DNA of 35,570 nucleotides from a virus. Under the pieces are notes generated by a model that worked only from the letters and a program-made list of their open reading frames with translations, made no database searches and was not told the DNA's origin. Each line of letters starts with the position of its first letter. Position 1 is the stretch's first letter. The stretch covers positions 1 through 35,570 of IMG/VR virus record IMGVR_UViG_3300025671_000219; one strand, 5' to 3'. The position numbers and the translations under genes are program-made. Shown here in pieces: positions 1 through 4,528 of the stretch.

Positions 1-139
1 GTATAACAGCCATGGGTCTATCTATTACAAGAAGGAATGGTGGCAACAGGTAGTCAATGCCTCGTTATCAACTGCCACCCAGCCCGTTCTCATTTACAAG
101 TATGACAGGCAACCTATTTGCTGCGTGGTGTTTCTCTCC
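1..139. repeat. Left copy of 139-bp terminal overlap
   Basis: Bases 1-139 match 35432-35570 at every position except 13 (T here, C at 35444). The repeat lies inside one reading frame that continues from the right end into the left end. This makes an assembly or clone overlap of a circular or concatemeric genome more likely than a functional terminal repeat. The single difference turns CAC into CAT, both histidine. Confidence 0.95.
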
Positions 140-232
140 AGCATCAATGCTGAGTATGCTGGCAAGGACGACACGGCGATTATCCCGTTTGAGACTTGGT
201 GTATGCTGGCATCTGAATCATTGTGTGATTAA
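1..232 (+). CDS. Holliday-junction-resolvase-like nuclease, C-terminal part (partial)
   Basis: This is the 3' end of the nuclease gene that starts at 35148 and runs off the right end. Base 1 is the last base of a CGG codon and the frame stays open to TAA at 230-232. Bases 1-139 duplicate what is already present at the right end, and 140-232 supply the last 30 residues, giving about 171 aa in total. This part holds the helical, Trp-rich segment after the ExK motif (WWQQVVNAS) and the final beta strands. The 3' end overlaps the convergent HNH gene by 53 bp. See the right-end entry for the catalytic motifs. Confidence 0.85.
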   Translation, partial: YNSHGSIYYKKEWWQQVVNASLSTATQPVLIYKYDRQPICCVVFLSSINAEYAGKDDTAIIPFETWCMLASESLCD

Positions 233-974
233 GGCCATAGAACTCCTCCGGCATCTTGTTGCCTTTGGCAACGTTTTCCTCTGCTGTAATAATTTGCAGA
301 TTCCACGGCACATCCAGCCCACAAATGCGTTTATGTGTTAATGGGTAGTAGTGGTCAACATGGTGTTGAACGCCAGTCTGGGCAGTTATAGCGCGGCTTT
401 CTTCGTATAAAGAGTCCATTGCATCTCTATCTACCCAACTAGGCCGTGCTTTTAACCGTCTAGTCCTGCGTTTATTACAATGCGCTACATACCTAGCCCT
501 GTTTTCTCTTGCATACTTTTTCCTGTGTTCTTTATTTTCTTCTCTCCAAATATCCATGTACGCTTTTCTTTTTTTAACAACTTCATCTCTTTGCCTGTAC
601 TCATTTGCCCGCCGCAGTTCTTTCTCTTTATTGTTTTCATAATAGCGTTTGTTGGCTTCTCTTTGCCTTGCTTTCAGTGCTTCAAGTTCATCGGGCGTAA
701 GTTTATTTCTTCGTTTTCTGTAGTATTCTCTGTGATAATCTCTGTCGTACTGTTTGCGACATTTTTTCTGGTTGTAACTTTTTATTTTTGGGCGGTTCTT
801 CTGCCGCCAATTAATCACCCAATCAGGGTTTTCTTTTTTCCATACGTTTTTACACTCTACGCAGCCGCTATTGCACACTGTCCTTTCAGACATATGCCCA
901 TGCTTGCAAGGCTTGCCTGTAAAGTAGCGCGACAGACCTTTCTCTTTTGCCTCTTGTCTTGTGATTATCTGCAT
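180..974 (-). CDS. HNH endonuclease with N-terminal zinc finger
   Basis: A 264-aa protein in three parts. Residues 14-41 form a zinc-finger-like module (YFTGKPCKHGH, then CVEC) with likely ligands C23, H27, C38 and C41. Residues about 45-175 are a long, very charged Lys/Arg/Glu helical region. Residues about 204-245 carry the HNH core (HHVDHYYPL, then WNLQII and NVAKGNK). Free-standing phage HNH nucleases of this type nick or cut DNA and are often selfish or packaging-linked; which applies here cannot be seen. The start has a strong GGAGGG ribosome site. It is the last gene of the leftward direction, separated from its neighbours by the repeat region at 1040-1160. The last 53 bp overlap the convergent nuclease gene. 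The same zinc module recurs in the 33550-33780 gene. Confidence 0.85.
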   Translation of the reverse strand: MQIITRQEAKEKGLSRYFTGKPCKHGHMSERTVCNSGCVECKNVWKKENPDWVINWRQKNRPKIKSYNQKKCRKQYDRDYHREYYRKRRNKLTPDELEALKARQREANKRYYENNKEKELRRANEYRQRDEVVKKRKAYMDIWREENKEHRKKYARENRARYVAHCNKRRTRRLKARPSWVDRDAMDSLYEESRAITAQTGVQHHVDHYYPLTHKRICGLDVPWNLQIITAEENVAKGNKMPEEFYGLNHTMIQMPAYTKSQTG

Positions 975-1011
975 CGGAAACCCTCCATTTCAATGCTTTA
1001 TCATTTTGTGG

Positions 1012-1039
1012 TTGACAGCTTTTTTCTGCTTTGTATAAT
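1012..1039 (+). promoter_or_regulatory. Consensus sigma70-type promoter, rightward
   Basis: TTGACA at 1012-1017 and TATAAT at 1034-1039 are both perfect consensus hexamers, with a 16-bp spacer. The promoter points right, into a non-coding repeat region and then against minus-strand genes. A small inverted repeat (TCCGC, ATTA, GCGGA; 1039-1052) covers the expected start site near 1046 and could be an operator. No plus-strand protein gene follows before 4136, so the likely product is an RNA. Confidence 0.6.
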
Positions 1040-1045
1040 CCGCAT

Positions 1046-1150
1046 TAGCGGAGTTTTATAAAACTTGCTATGCTAAACTTGCTAAATAAAACCTGATTGT
1101 TGATATAAAAAATCTGGACGCTAAACTTGCTAAGCCTAGCAAGTTTTATA
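1046..1150 (+). ncRNA. Candidate ~100-nt small RNA
   Basis: Inferred from a consensus promoter just upstream (1012-1039) and a hairpin followed by a short T-rich run (1124-1149) about 100 bp downstream, with no open reading frame between. The transcript would begin near 1046 and contain a 14-bp palindrome (AGTTTTATAAAACT, 1052-1065) and several copies of AACTTGCTA. It could be a regulatory RNA, an antisense RNA if termination leaks into the 1182-1364 gene, or a replication primer/activator transcript across an iteron origin. No known RNA family was recognised. Confidence 0.4.
1124..1149 (+). terminator. Candidate intrinsic terminator (part of repeat cluster)
   Basis: A perfect 9-bp inverted repeat (AACTTGCTA and TAGCAAGTT, loop AGCC) is followed by TTATAT on the plus strand. 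The stem is only one third G+C, so termination may be weak. On the minus strand no T run follows, so it would work mainly for the rightward transcript. Confidence 0.35.
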
Positions 1151-1181
1151 TAACTTGCTAAGCATAGCACCCGTTTCTCCC

Positions 1182-1364
1182 CTATTTTTCTTCTATGGTT
1201 GCATTATACAAATCCGCTACGCGATTTGCCTCTTTCTCTGCTTTCTTGCGCGATACATTGAAAGCCTTTCCGACTGCCATACCGCTGCCGTTTCTCTCCC
1301 AAGCAATCAGGTCTACGTTGTAGGTCTTGCCTGAATGATGCTTTGTTATCCTTACTTCATACAT
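1182..1364 (-). CDS. Small hypothetical protein (60 aa)
   Basis: A 60-aa protein with an N-terminal part of likely beta strands (MYEVRITKHH, YNVDLIAWE) and a C-terminal Lys/Glu-rich helix (SRKKAEKEANRVADLYN). The start at 1364 has a good upstream site (GGAGGAG), which lies inside the end of the preceding HTH gene, only one base before this one. It is the distal gene of the leftward small-gene cluster. I do not recognise the family. The Gly-rich turn followed by a Lys/Ala helix is loosely reminiscent of double-stranded-RNA-binding folds, but this is too weak to assign. Confidence 0.65.
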   Translation of the reverse strand: MYEVRITKHHSGKTYNVDLIAWERNGSGMAVGKAFNVSRKKAEKEANRVADLYNATIEEK

Positions 1365-1365
1365 T

Positions 1366-1542
1366 TTATTTCTCCTCCAATTCGATAGCTTCCAAAGCCA
1401 TCTCTATGACTCGACTTATCGGGGTTTCTCCCATTTCATAAGCCTGAATACTACGACGAGATAATCCCAGCCTTTCAGCAAATGTTTGCTGCGTGTAACC
1501 GAGAAATTCGCGCCTTTGTTTAAACTCCGCTGGTGTCATCAT
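1366..1542 (-). CDS. XRE/Cro-family HTH regulator (58 aa)
   Basis: A 58-aa protein beginning MMTPAEFKQRREFLG. Residues about 16-38 are a classic helix-turn-helix (TQQTFAERLGLSRRSIQAYE), followed by GETPISRVIEMALEAIEL, the usual C-terminal helix. It is essentially a bare DNA-binding domain, so it is likely a dimeric autoregulator. Its ATG overlaps the stop of the upstream gene in a TGATG junction, implying translational coupling. Its own 3' end carries the ribosome site of the next gene. Sitting far down an operon of small unknown genes, it resembles autorepressors such as the Aca proteins of anti-CRISPR operons. The inverted repeat inside the operon promoter at 3744-3758 is an obvious candidate operator. 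Confidence 0.85.
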   Translation of the reverse strand: MMTPAEFKQRREFLGYTQQTFAERLGLSRRSIQAYEMGETPISRVIEMALEAIELEEK

Positions 1543-1766
1543 CAATCCTCTAGCCCCATTGGCTGCTTTCGTAGCAATTCTTCCCGCATGCTATCGGTGA
1601 TTGTGGCAACGCCGCAATCTAGCAAGTCTAAGTCGTATTGATGGATAAGGTTACGCATTTGGGTTTGTGCTTTCTCTGCTGAGTCGAAGCATTCCCATTT
1701 CTGAACCTCGGTGGCTTGGCCTACCGCATTGCTGCGGTAAGCTATGGTTGAAAATACTAGATACAT
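1542..1766 (-). CDS. Small hypothetical protein (74 aa)
   Basis: A 74-aa soluble protein with likely strand-helix layout: MYLVFSTIAYRS, then FDSAEKAQTQMRNLIHQYDLDL, then a short acidic/basic tail. Its TGA stop overlaps the start of the HTH regulator, so the two are probably co-translated. The upstream neighbour ends two bases before its start. The ribosome site is poorer than those of the neighbours (AAAGGGGAATAG region). No family recognised; its position beside a small HTH gene is the only functional hint. Confidence 0.6.
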   Translation of the reverse strand: MYLVFSTIAYRSNAVGQATEVQKWECFDSAEKAQTQMRNLIHQYDLDLLDCGVATITDSMREELLRKQPMGLED

Positions 1767-1768
1767 TT

Positions 1769-2089
1769 CTATTCCCCTTTCTCTGAGATAAATTTGCAGT
1801 CTATTTCGTGATATTTGCAGTAACCGACAATGGCATATATTGGCTGCATATCCGCTGCTAGGTCTGAGAAATAGACGCTAGTTTTGGGATGCTTGTCGTC
1901 TGGATGTTCTTTCTCTGCAAATAGCCAGACAACGGTGTCGTATGTTGTCCCGCCTTTCTCTAAGTCCAGCACATTTGAACCCCAACACATCATGTCCAAA
2001 AACGGCATCTTTGACGAGTCTCCGACAGACATGGCTTCGCCCAAGTGTTTAGATATAAAGCTACAGGAAAATAAAAATTTGCTATCCAT
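1769..2089 (-). CDS. Hypothetical protein (106 aa)
   Basis: A 106-aa protein with several Cys and aromatic residues, no signal peptide and no transmembrane segment. The central part (YDTVVWLFAEKEHPDDKHP, then VYFSDLAAD) is mixed alpha/beta, and the C-terminus has a Cys-His-rich stretch (VGYCKYHEIDCKF) that could bind metal. It is preceded by a GGAGGG ribosome site overlapping the end of the upstream gene. It lies two bases from the next gene, within the leftward cluster. Family unknown. Confidence 0.65.
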   Translation of the reverse strand: MDSKFLFSCSFISKHLGEAMSVGDSSKMPFLDMMCWGSNVLDLEKGGTTYDTVVWLFAEKEHPDDKHPKTSVYFSDLAADMQPIYAIVGYCKYHEIDCKFISEKGE

Positions 2090-2092
2090 TTT

Positions 2093-2260
2093 CTAACCCT
2101 CCAATTCGATAGCCGATACTGTCTCGGCTGTTGTTATAATGCCGCCGGTCAATGCTGCCCATTCGCCTTCGGCTGTGCTTTGTGCAGACTCGGTGCAATC
2201 TGCCTCTACAATCACAGTTCTTTCTACTGTGCCGATTACGATTACTTGATATTGTGCCAT
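2093..2260 (-). CDS. Small hypothetical protein (55 aa)
   Basis: A 55-aa frame starting MAQYQVIVIGTVERT with a strong GGAGGGC site 6 bases upstream. The pattern is a beta hairpin (YQVIVIGTVERTVIVEA) followed by a helix (CTESAQSTAEGEWAAL) and ends AIELEG. The DNA at its 3' end (CTCCAATTCGATAGC read on the plus strand) is the same 15 bp found at the 3' end of the HTH gene. In both cases it supplies the next gene's ribosome site. Function unknown. Confidence 0.65.
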   Translation of the reverse strand: MAQYQVIVIGTVERTVIVEADCTESAQSTAEGEWAALTGGIITTAETVSAIELEG

Positions 2261-2300
2261 GGTTTAGCCCTCCTATGCTTTTAATGGCGATTTAAAGGCC

Positions 2301-2361
2301 GCTGACAGGCTTTTGCCCGTCAACGGGTAGTCTGTTAGGGTTTTGCCCATTAGCGGGCTAG
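2301..2361. repeat. Tandem pair of 30/31-bp hairpin repeats
   Basis: Two adjacent units (2301-2330 and 2331-2361) align along their length: each has a TTTTGCCC core, a short stem (CCCGT/ACGGG in the first, GCCC/GGGC in the second) and ends TAG. They lie between two leftward genes. The second unit overlaps the last codons of the 2350-2493 gene. They could be paired regulatory hairpins or RNA-processing sites; on the minus strand the stems are followed by CAAAA, so they are not intrinsic terminators. Confidence 0.6.
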
Positions 2362-2493
2362 GTAAGCCGCTAGGGCGTACCATGTATAGCTTTTACTATT
2401 CTCTATGCCAAACAGCCAAAGCCAATCTATAAAGCCTGAAAGCAAAGCAATCGTTCCGATTACGCACAAGGCATCAAATGCTTTTTGAGTCAT
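2350..2493 (-). CDS. Small membrane protein (47 aa)
   Basis: A 47-aa frame with a strong GGGGAGG ribosome site (7-8 nt spacing). Residues about 8-29 form one hydrophobic segment (LCVIGTIALLSGFIDWLWLF); a second weaker one (YTWYALAAYLA) lies near the C-terminus. It is therefore probably an inner-membrane peptide of the early region. Such peptides can act in host takeover, superinfection exclusion or membrane anchoring, but nothing here decides. Its end overlaps the tandem hairpin repeat. Confidence 0.6.
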   Translation of the reverse strand: MTQKAFDALCVIGTIALLSGFIDWLWLFGIENSKSYTWYALAAYLAR

Positions 2494-2497
2494 TGGT

Positions 2498-2680
2498 CTA
2501 AACCTCCCCGCGCAGGTCAAAAATTGCAATTAGCTGATGCCATGGCCTAAACTCGCCTATTGAACGGCGCAAAATGTATGCTTCAGCCATCCACATTTTA
2601 TAGCGTTTACTGCTTTCGGTTTCGTAAAACTCGGCCTGTTTTTCTGCAAAGATTATTTCTTTGATTGTTTCGCGTAACAT
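2498..2680 (-). CDS. Small hypothetical protein (60 aa)
   Basis: A 60-aa mostly helical, charged protein (MLRETIKEIIFAEKQ, then SSKRYKMWMAEAYILRRS). It ends FDLRGEV, and that 3' end supplies the GGGGAGG site of the next gene. Its ATG overlaps the TAA of the upstream gene (TAATG), so translation is coupled. No recognised family, no transmembrane segment. Confidence 0.6.
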   Translation of the reverse strand: MLRETIKEIIFAEKQAEFYETESSKRYKMWMAEAYILRRSIGEFRPWHQLIAIFDLRGEV

Positions 2681-2880
2681 TATAAAACCCTCCAGTTTTG
2701 CGGGTGCATTACATAGCGGTCGAAAAATGCCTTTTCCAGCCTTTTGTATTTGCTTGGCTTGCCGCCGATATATTGGTCAAGCCAGCGGCGTCCGTTCTTG
2801 TCCGTTCTGGCATAACGTGCAGCCAGCCAAGCGTTGATAGTTAGATACCTATCGGCGTTTATGTTGTGTGTTTTACGCAT
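2680..2880 (-). CDS. Small basic hypothetical protein (66 aa)
   Basis: A 66-aa basic protein (MRKTHNINADRYL, then ARTDKNGRRWLDQYIGGKPSK) with several Arg/Lys/Tyr residues and two likely helices. High basicity suggests nucleic-acid binding, but no motif confirms it. It sits nine bases downstream of the 2890-3162 gene and overlaps the next gene by one base (TAATG). Confidence 0.6.
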   Translation of the reverse strand: MRKTHNINADRYLTINAWLAARYARTDKNGRRWLDQYIGGKPSKYKRLEKAFFDRYVMHPQNWRVL

Positions 2881-2889
2881 GACTGCCCC

Positions 2890-3162
2890 CTAGTTTAGAT
2901 TTACCAGCTGGATTTCTCCGGCTTTGATTGCTTTTAATGTCTCGGATTTGTTCATATCCAGAAACATGTTCCGATATTTGCCGGTCGTTACAGAATAATC
3001 CCAGCTATCGCGGTCAAGTTTTATTGTGCCGTCATTGCCGCGATAGGCTATGACTGTTCTATAGCTTTGAAAATAACAGCCCTCATCAGTGTAAATGATG
3101 AATTGGTTGGCAACGCTATTGCCCGCTGGTGAAATCATGTTTGTTACTGTTGGTGTTTGCAT
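2890..3162 (-). CDS. Conserved phage early protein (90 aa)
   Basis: The best start is the ATG at 3162, which has GGAGGG seven bases upstream; a longer frame with a GTG start at 3219 would swallow that site. The 90-aa product (MQTPTVTNMISPAGN, then NQFIIYTDEGCYFQSY, LDRDSWDYSVTTGKYRN and a C-terminal AIKAGEIQLVNLN) resembles a small all-beta phage protein family of unknown function that recurs in early regions of many phages. I recognise the pattern but cannot attach a function. Confidence 0.75.
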   Translation of the reverse strand: MQTPTVTNMISPAGNSVANQFIIYTDEGCYFQSYRTVIAYRGNDGTIKLDRDSWDYSVTTGKYRNMFLDMNKSETLKAIKAGEIQLVNLN

Positions 3163-3263
3163 TTTATAACCCTCCATAAATGCTATTGCGTTATCGGCTT
3201 GCGCCGCATGGTATGCCACTAGGGCAAGCCATGAGGCGGCAGGGTTGCCCCTGCCAGCCGTTG

Positions 3264-3440
3264 CTAATAACTGCTTATGCGTTTTGATTGCAGATAAGTT
3301 GTGCTGTGTAACCCCTCGCCGCGCGCAAAGTTTGCTTTTGCTTGCTGGTGACTAGCGGCGCGAATATATGCGCCATTGCTTGTGCCGATATAGCTGACAA
3401 AGAAAAGCGGTTCGGTGTTGTATTTTGTTTGATATGACAT
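3264..3440 (-). CDS. Small hypothetical protein (58 aa)
   Basis: A 58-aa frame starting MSYQTKYNTEPLFFVSYIG with a GGAGGGTTAAACA leader identical to that of the first gene in the cluster. Middle: GAYIRAASHQQAKANFARG, a strand then a helix, a pattern seen in small phage proteins that include an AxxxAKxxF helix. Family unknown. The 100 bp between its stop and the next gene hold an open but startless frame in another phase that reads into the 2890-3162 gene. Confidence 0.65.
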   Translation of the reverse strand: MSYQTKYNTEPLFFVSYIGTSNGAYIRAASHQQAKANFARGEGLHSTTYLQSKRISSY

Positions 3441-3457
3441 TGTTTAACCCTCCAAGG
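3438..3457 (-). promoter_or_regulatory. Repeated translation leader, copy 2
   Basis: The 20 bp that include the ATG, a TTAAAC spacer and GGAGGG are identical to 3701-3720, and the similarity extends past one mismatch. The same AGGAGGGTT-type leader, less exact, precedes the genes starting at 974, 2089, 2260, 2680 and 3162. Confidence 0.65.
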
Positions 3458-3463
3458 CTTGTT

Positions 3464-3703
3464 TTATATGCACATGAATTCTGTCACGACTCCGTCAGTA
3501 ATAGAAACCAGTGTGTATTCATTGGCCTCTATATCCTGAATGTCAGTCTCCGACAGTGTATAAGGCGAATGGTCAACTACATGTTGAACGCGACGCGCCA
3601 CTTCTTCATGAATCCAGTCATGCGCGTCGTTGATATTGTCAAACGTCATTTTAGTCGGATTGGTATCCATGTAATCGACTGAGTAAGACACTGTGATAGT
3701 CAT
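3464..3703 (-). CDS. First gene of leftward operon, hypothetical (79 aa)
   Basis: A 79-aa acidic protein: beta start (MTITVSYSVDYMD), helix (INDAHDWIHEEVARRVQHVV), then beta-rich ANEYTLVSITDGVVTEF. Its ATG at 3703 has the GGAGGGTTAAACA leader and lies about 28 bp downstream of the predicted start of transcription from the 3738-3766 promoter. As the first and presumably earliest gene it is a candidate host-takeover or counter-defence factor, but that is inference from position only. Confidence 0.7.
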   Translation of the reverse strand: MTITVSYSVDYMDTNPTKMTFDNINDAHDWIHEEVARRVQHVVDHSPYTLSETDIQDIEANEYTLVSITDGVVTEFMCI

Positions 3704-3720
3704 TGTTTAACCCTCCAAGG
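3701..3720 (-). promoter_or_regulatory. Repeated translation leader, copy 1
   Basis: Identical over 20 bp to 3438-3457 (ATG, TTAAAC spacer, GGAGGG, then CTTGG on the coding strand). Identity beyond the ribosome site suggests recent duplication or selection on the leader. Confidence 0.65.
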
Positions 3721-3737
3721 TTTGTTGTCTTGATTGT

Positions 3738-3766
3738 TAGATAGCGCAGTAACTGCGCCATGTCAA
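3738..3766 (-). promoter_or_regulatory. Leftward early promoter
   Basis: On the minus strand TTGACA (3766-3761), a 17-bp spacer and TATCTA (3743-3738) make a near-consensus sigma70 promoter. The expected start near 3731 gives a short leader to the ATG at 3703. No phage RNA polymerase is present, so host polymerase must use it. Confidence 0.75.
3744..3758. promoter_or_regulatory. Perfect 15-bp inverted repeat operator
   Basis: GCGCAGT and ACTGCGC flank one central base. The repeat fills the promoter spacer exactly, ending next to the -10 box. A protein bound there would block RNA polymerase. Best candidate ligands are the two small HTH proteins (1366-1542 or 34762-34962). Confidence 0.7.
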
Positions 3767-3785
3767 CACATAAAAACAAAAAAAG

Positions 3786-3816
3786 TTTACACATTGGAAA
3801 AAAGTTTGTTTATATA
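3786..3816 (+). promoter_or_regulatory. Possible rightward promoter
   Basis: TTTACA at 3786-3791 and TATATA at 3811-3816 (TATAAT at 3813-3818) with spacing of 19 or 21 bp, longer than ideal. It would drive the structural operon, with a 320-bp leader to 4136. Low confidence because of the spacing and the AT-rich surroundings. Confidence 0.3.
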
Positions 3817-3993
3817 ATATAAGTAGGCAAGCGTTGAATTTGTTTGGGTTTTGTTTTAATGGGGTTTGGATTTGTATTTCAAAACACGCACAACGGACGA
3901 AAGATATCGCGCTGCATTGCATGGCGGCAAGGCTAACAGATGAATAAAACAACGTCAACAATGCTGACATATATAGGACAGCAGTGCTTACCT

Positions 3994-4031
3994 TGTTGCA
4001 GTCAGGCAACAGTGTGACATTTGTGCCACAA
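3994..4031. promoter_or_regulatory. Two inverted repeats upstream of terminase
   Basis: TGTTGC (3994-3999) and GCAACA (4006-4011) form a stem with a 6-nt loop; TTGTG, C, CACAA (4021-4031) is a perfect 11-bp palindrome with one central base. They could be operators or leader hairpins of the late transcript. Confidence 0.4.
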
Positions 4032-4135
4032 TCAAAGGCATAGGGGGGCATGTTTTCGAGGCGGTACACCCGACAGCGACCGGCCAGCTTTATATATGTT
4101 AAATAGACATATTCAACACACACCCAGAGGTAACA

Positions 4136-4528
4136 ATGACCAAACTAACAAAGCAGAGAACCGACATAATCATATCCAGCTTGGCAGACGGGCACAGCAT
4201 TGTTGACGTGTGCGAGGCCACAGGCGTGTCTAGGACGGCCTTCTACCAGCGTTGCAAGCGGGATGAGGCATTTGCTGCGGCGGTGAAGGAAGCACAGCAG
4301 CAGAGTGCTGAGAAGGCGCTAGAGGAACTGGATACGTTGTATGGCGATGCCCTTCACGGCAGAAAGGATTATAACCCTCATGTGTTGCGAGATTATGCCC
4401 ATCATGTGCGCTGGAAGGTGGGTAAGGTGTTGCCTGAGAAGTTTGGTGACAGTAAGAACCGTGCTGGTGTAGAGGTTAGTGACGGAACCGTGCGCATCCT
4501 TTGGGAGACTGACAGTGGCAGCAATTAA
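4136..4528 (+). CDS. Terminase small subunit
   Basis: A 130-aa protein with an N-terminal helix-turn-helix (SIVDVCEATGVSRTAFYQRCK, about residues 21-41) followed by acidic helices (VKEAQQQSAEKALEELDTLYG) and a short C-terminal strand region. This matches the layout of DNA-recognising small terminase subunits that select the packaging site and recruit the ATPase. Start: ATG after GAGGTAACA. It opens the rightward late operon, and its end overlaps the large subunit by 14 bp. Confidence 0.85.
   Translation: MTKLTKQRTDIIISSLADGHSIVDVCEATGVSRTAFYQRCKRDEAFAAAVKEAQQQSAEKALEELDTLYGDALHGRKDYNPHVLRDYAHHVRWKVGKVLPEKFGDSKNRAGVEVSDGTVRILWETDSGSN

Larger units (their letters stand above)
1046..1160. repeat. 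Iteron-like cluster of AACTTGCTA repeats (possible origin)
   Basis: AACTTGCTA occurs directly at 1062-1070, 1076-1084, 1124-1132 and 1152-1160, and inverted (TAGCAAGTT) at 1137-1145. A degenerate inverted copy lies at 1046-1055. The starts at 1062 and 1076 are 14 bp apart, and 1124 and 1152 are 28 bp apart. The copies at 1124, 1137 and 1152 form two nested inverted repeats with loops of 4 and 6 nt. The stretch between 1085 and 1120 is AT-rich. Iterons beside AT-rich DNA are typical of replication origins or regulator arrays. The sequence does not match the standard DnaA box. Confidence 0.6.
3704..4135. other. Divergent control region between leftward and rightward operons
   Basis: 432 bp without a supported gene. 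It holds a leftward promoter with an internal inverted repeat (3738-3766), a possible rightward promoter (3786-3816), and inverted repeats at 3994-4011 (TGTTGC and GCAACA, 6-nt loop) and 4021-4031 (TTGTG, C, CACAA). A TTTATATATG box lies near 4090-4099, about 40 bp upstream of the small terminase gene. The long minus-strand frame across it is Cys-rich, lacks a ribosome site and looks non-coding. Two 25-codon frames near 3860 and 3939 are not convincing. Confidence 0.7.

Noticed and set aside
1-139. T7-type functional direct terminal repeat
   Set aside because: The repeat lies inside a coding gene that is only complete when the ends join, and the copies differ by one base; assembly overlap is simpler, though not excluded.
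480-1061. 193-codon plus-strand frame opposite the HNH gene
   Set aside because: It is the antisense shadow of the Lys/Glu-rich HNH region (hence Phe-rich), with no ribosome site.
1182-1364. Possible double-stranded-RNA-binding domain
   Set aside because: Only the Gly-rich turn and Lys/Ala helix are suggestive; the protein is short and key residues cannot be aligned with confidence.
1680-1960. Recurring CTTTCTCT motif in the leftward genes
   Set aside because: On the coding strand it is Glu-Lys (GAG AAA) in several proteins; codon and residue bias explains it.
3163-3263. Open but startless minus-strand frame running into the 2890-3162 gene
   Set aside because: It has only a GTG possibility at 3219, while the ATG at 3162 has an excellent ribosome site; treated as chance read-through, perhaps a decayed gene.
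3737-4123. 128-codon minus-strand open frame across the divergent control region
   Set aside because: No ribosome site, Cys/Tyr-rich random-looking composition, and it covers a clear promoter and inverted repeats.
4021-4206. 61-codon plus-strand frame before the small terminase gene
   Set aside because: It overlaps the terminase gene in another phase, has no ribosome site and looks non-coding.
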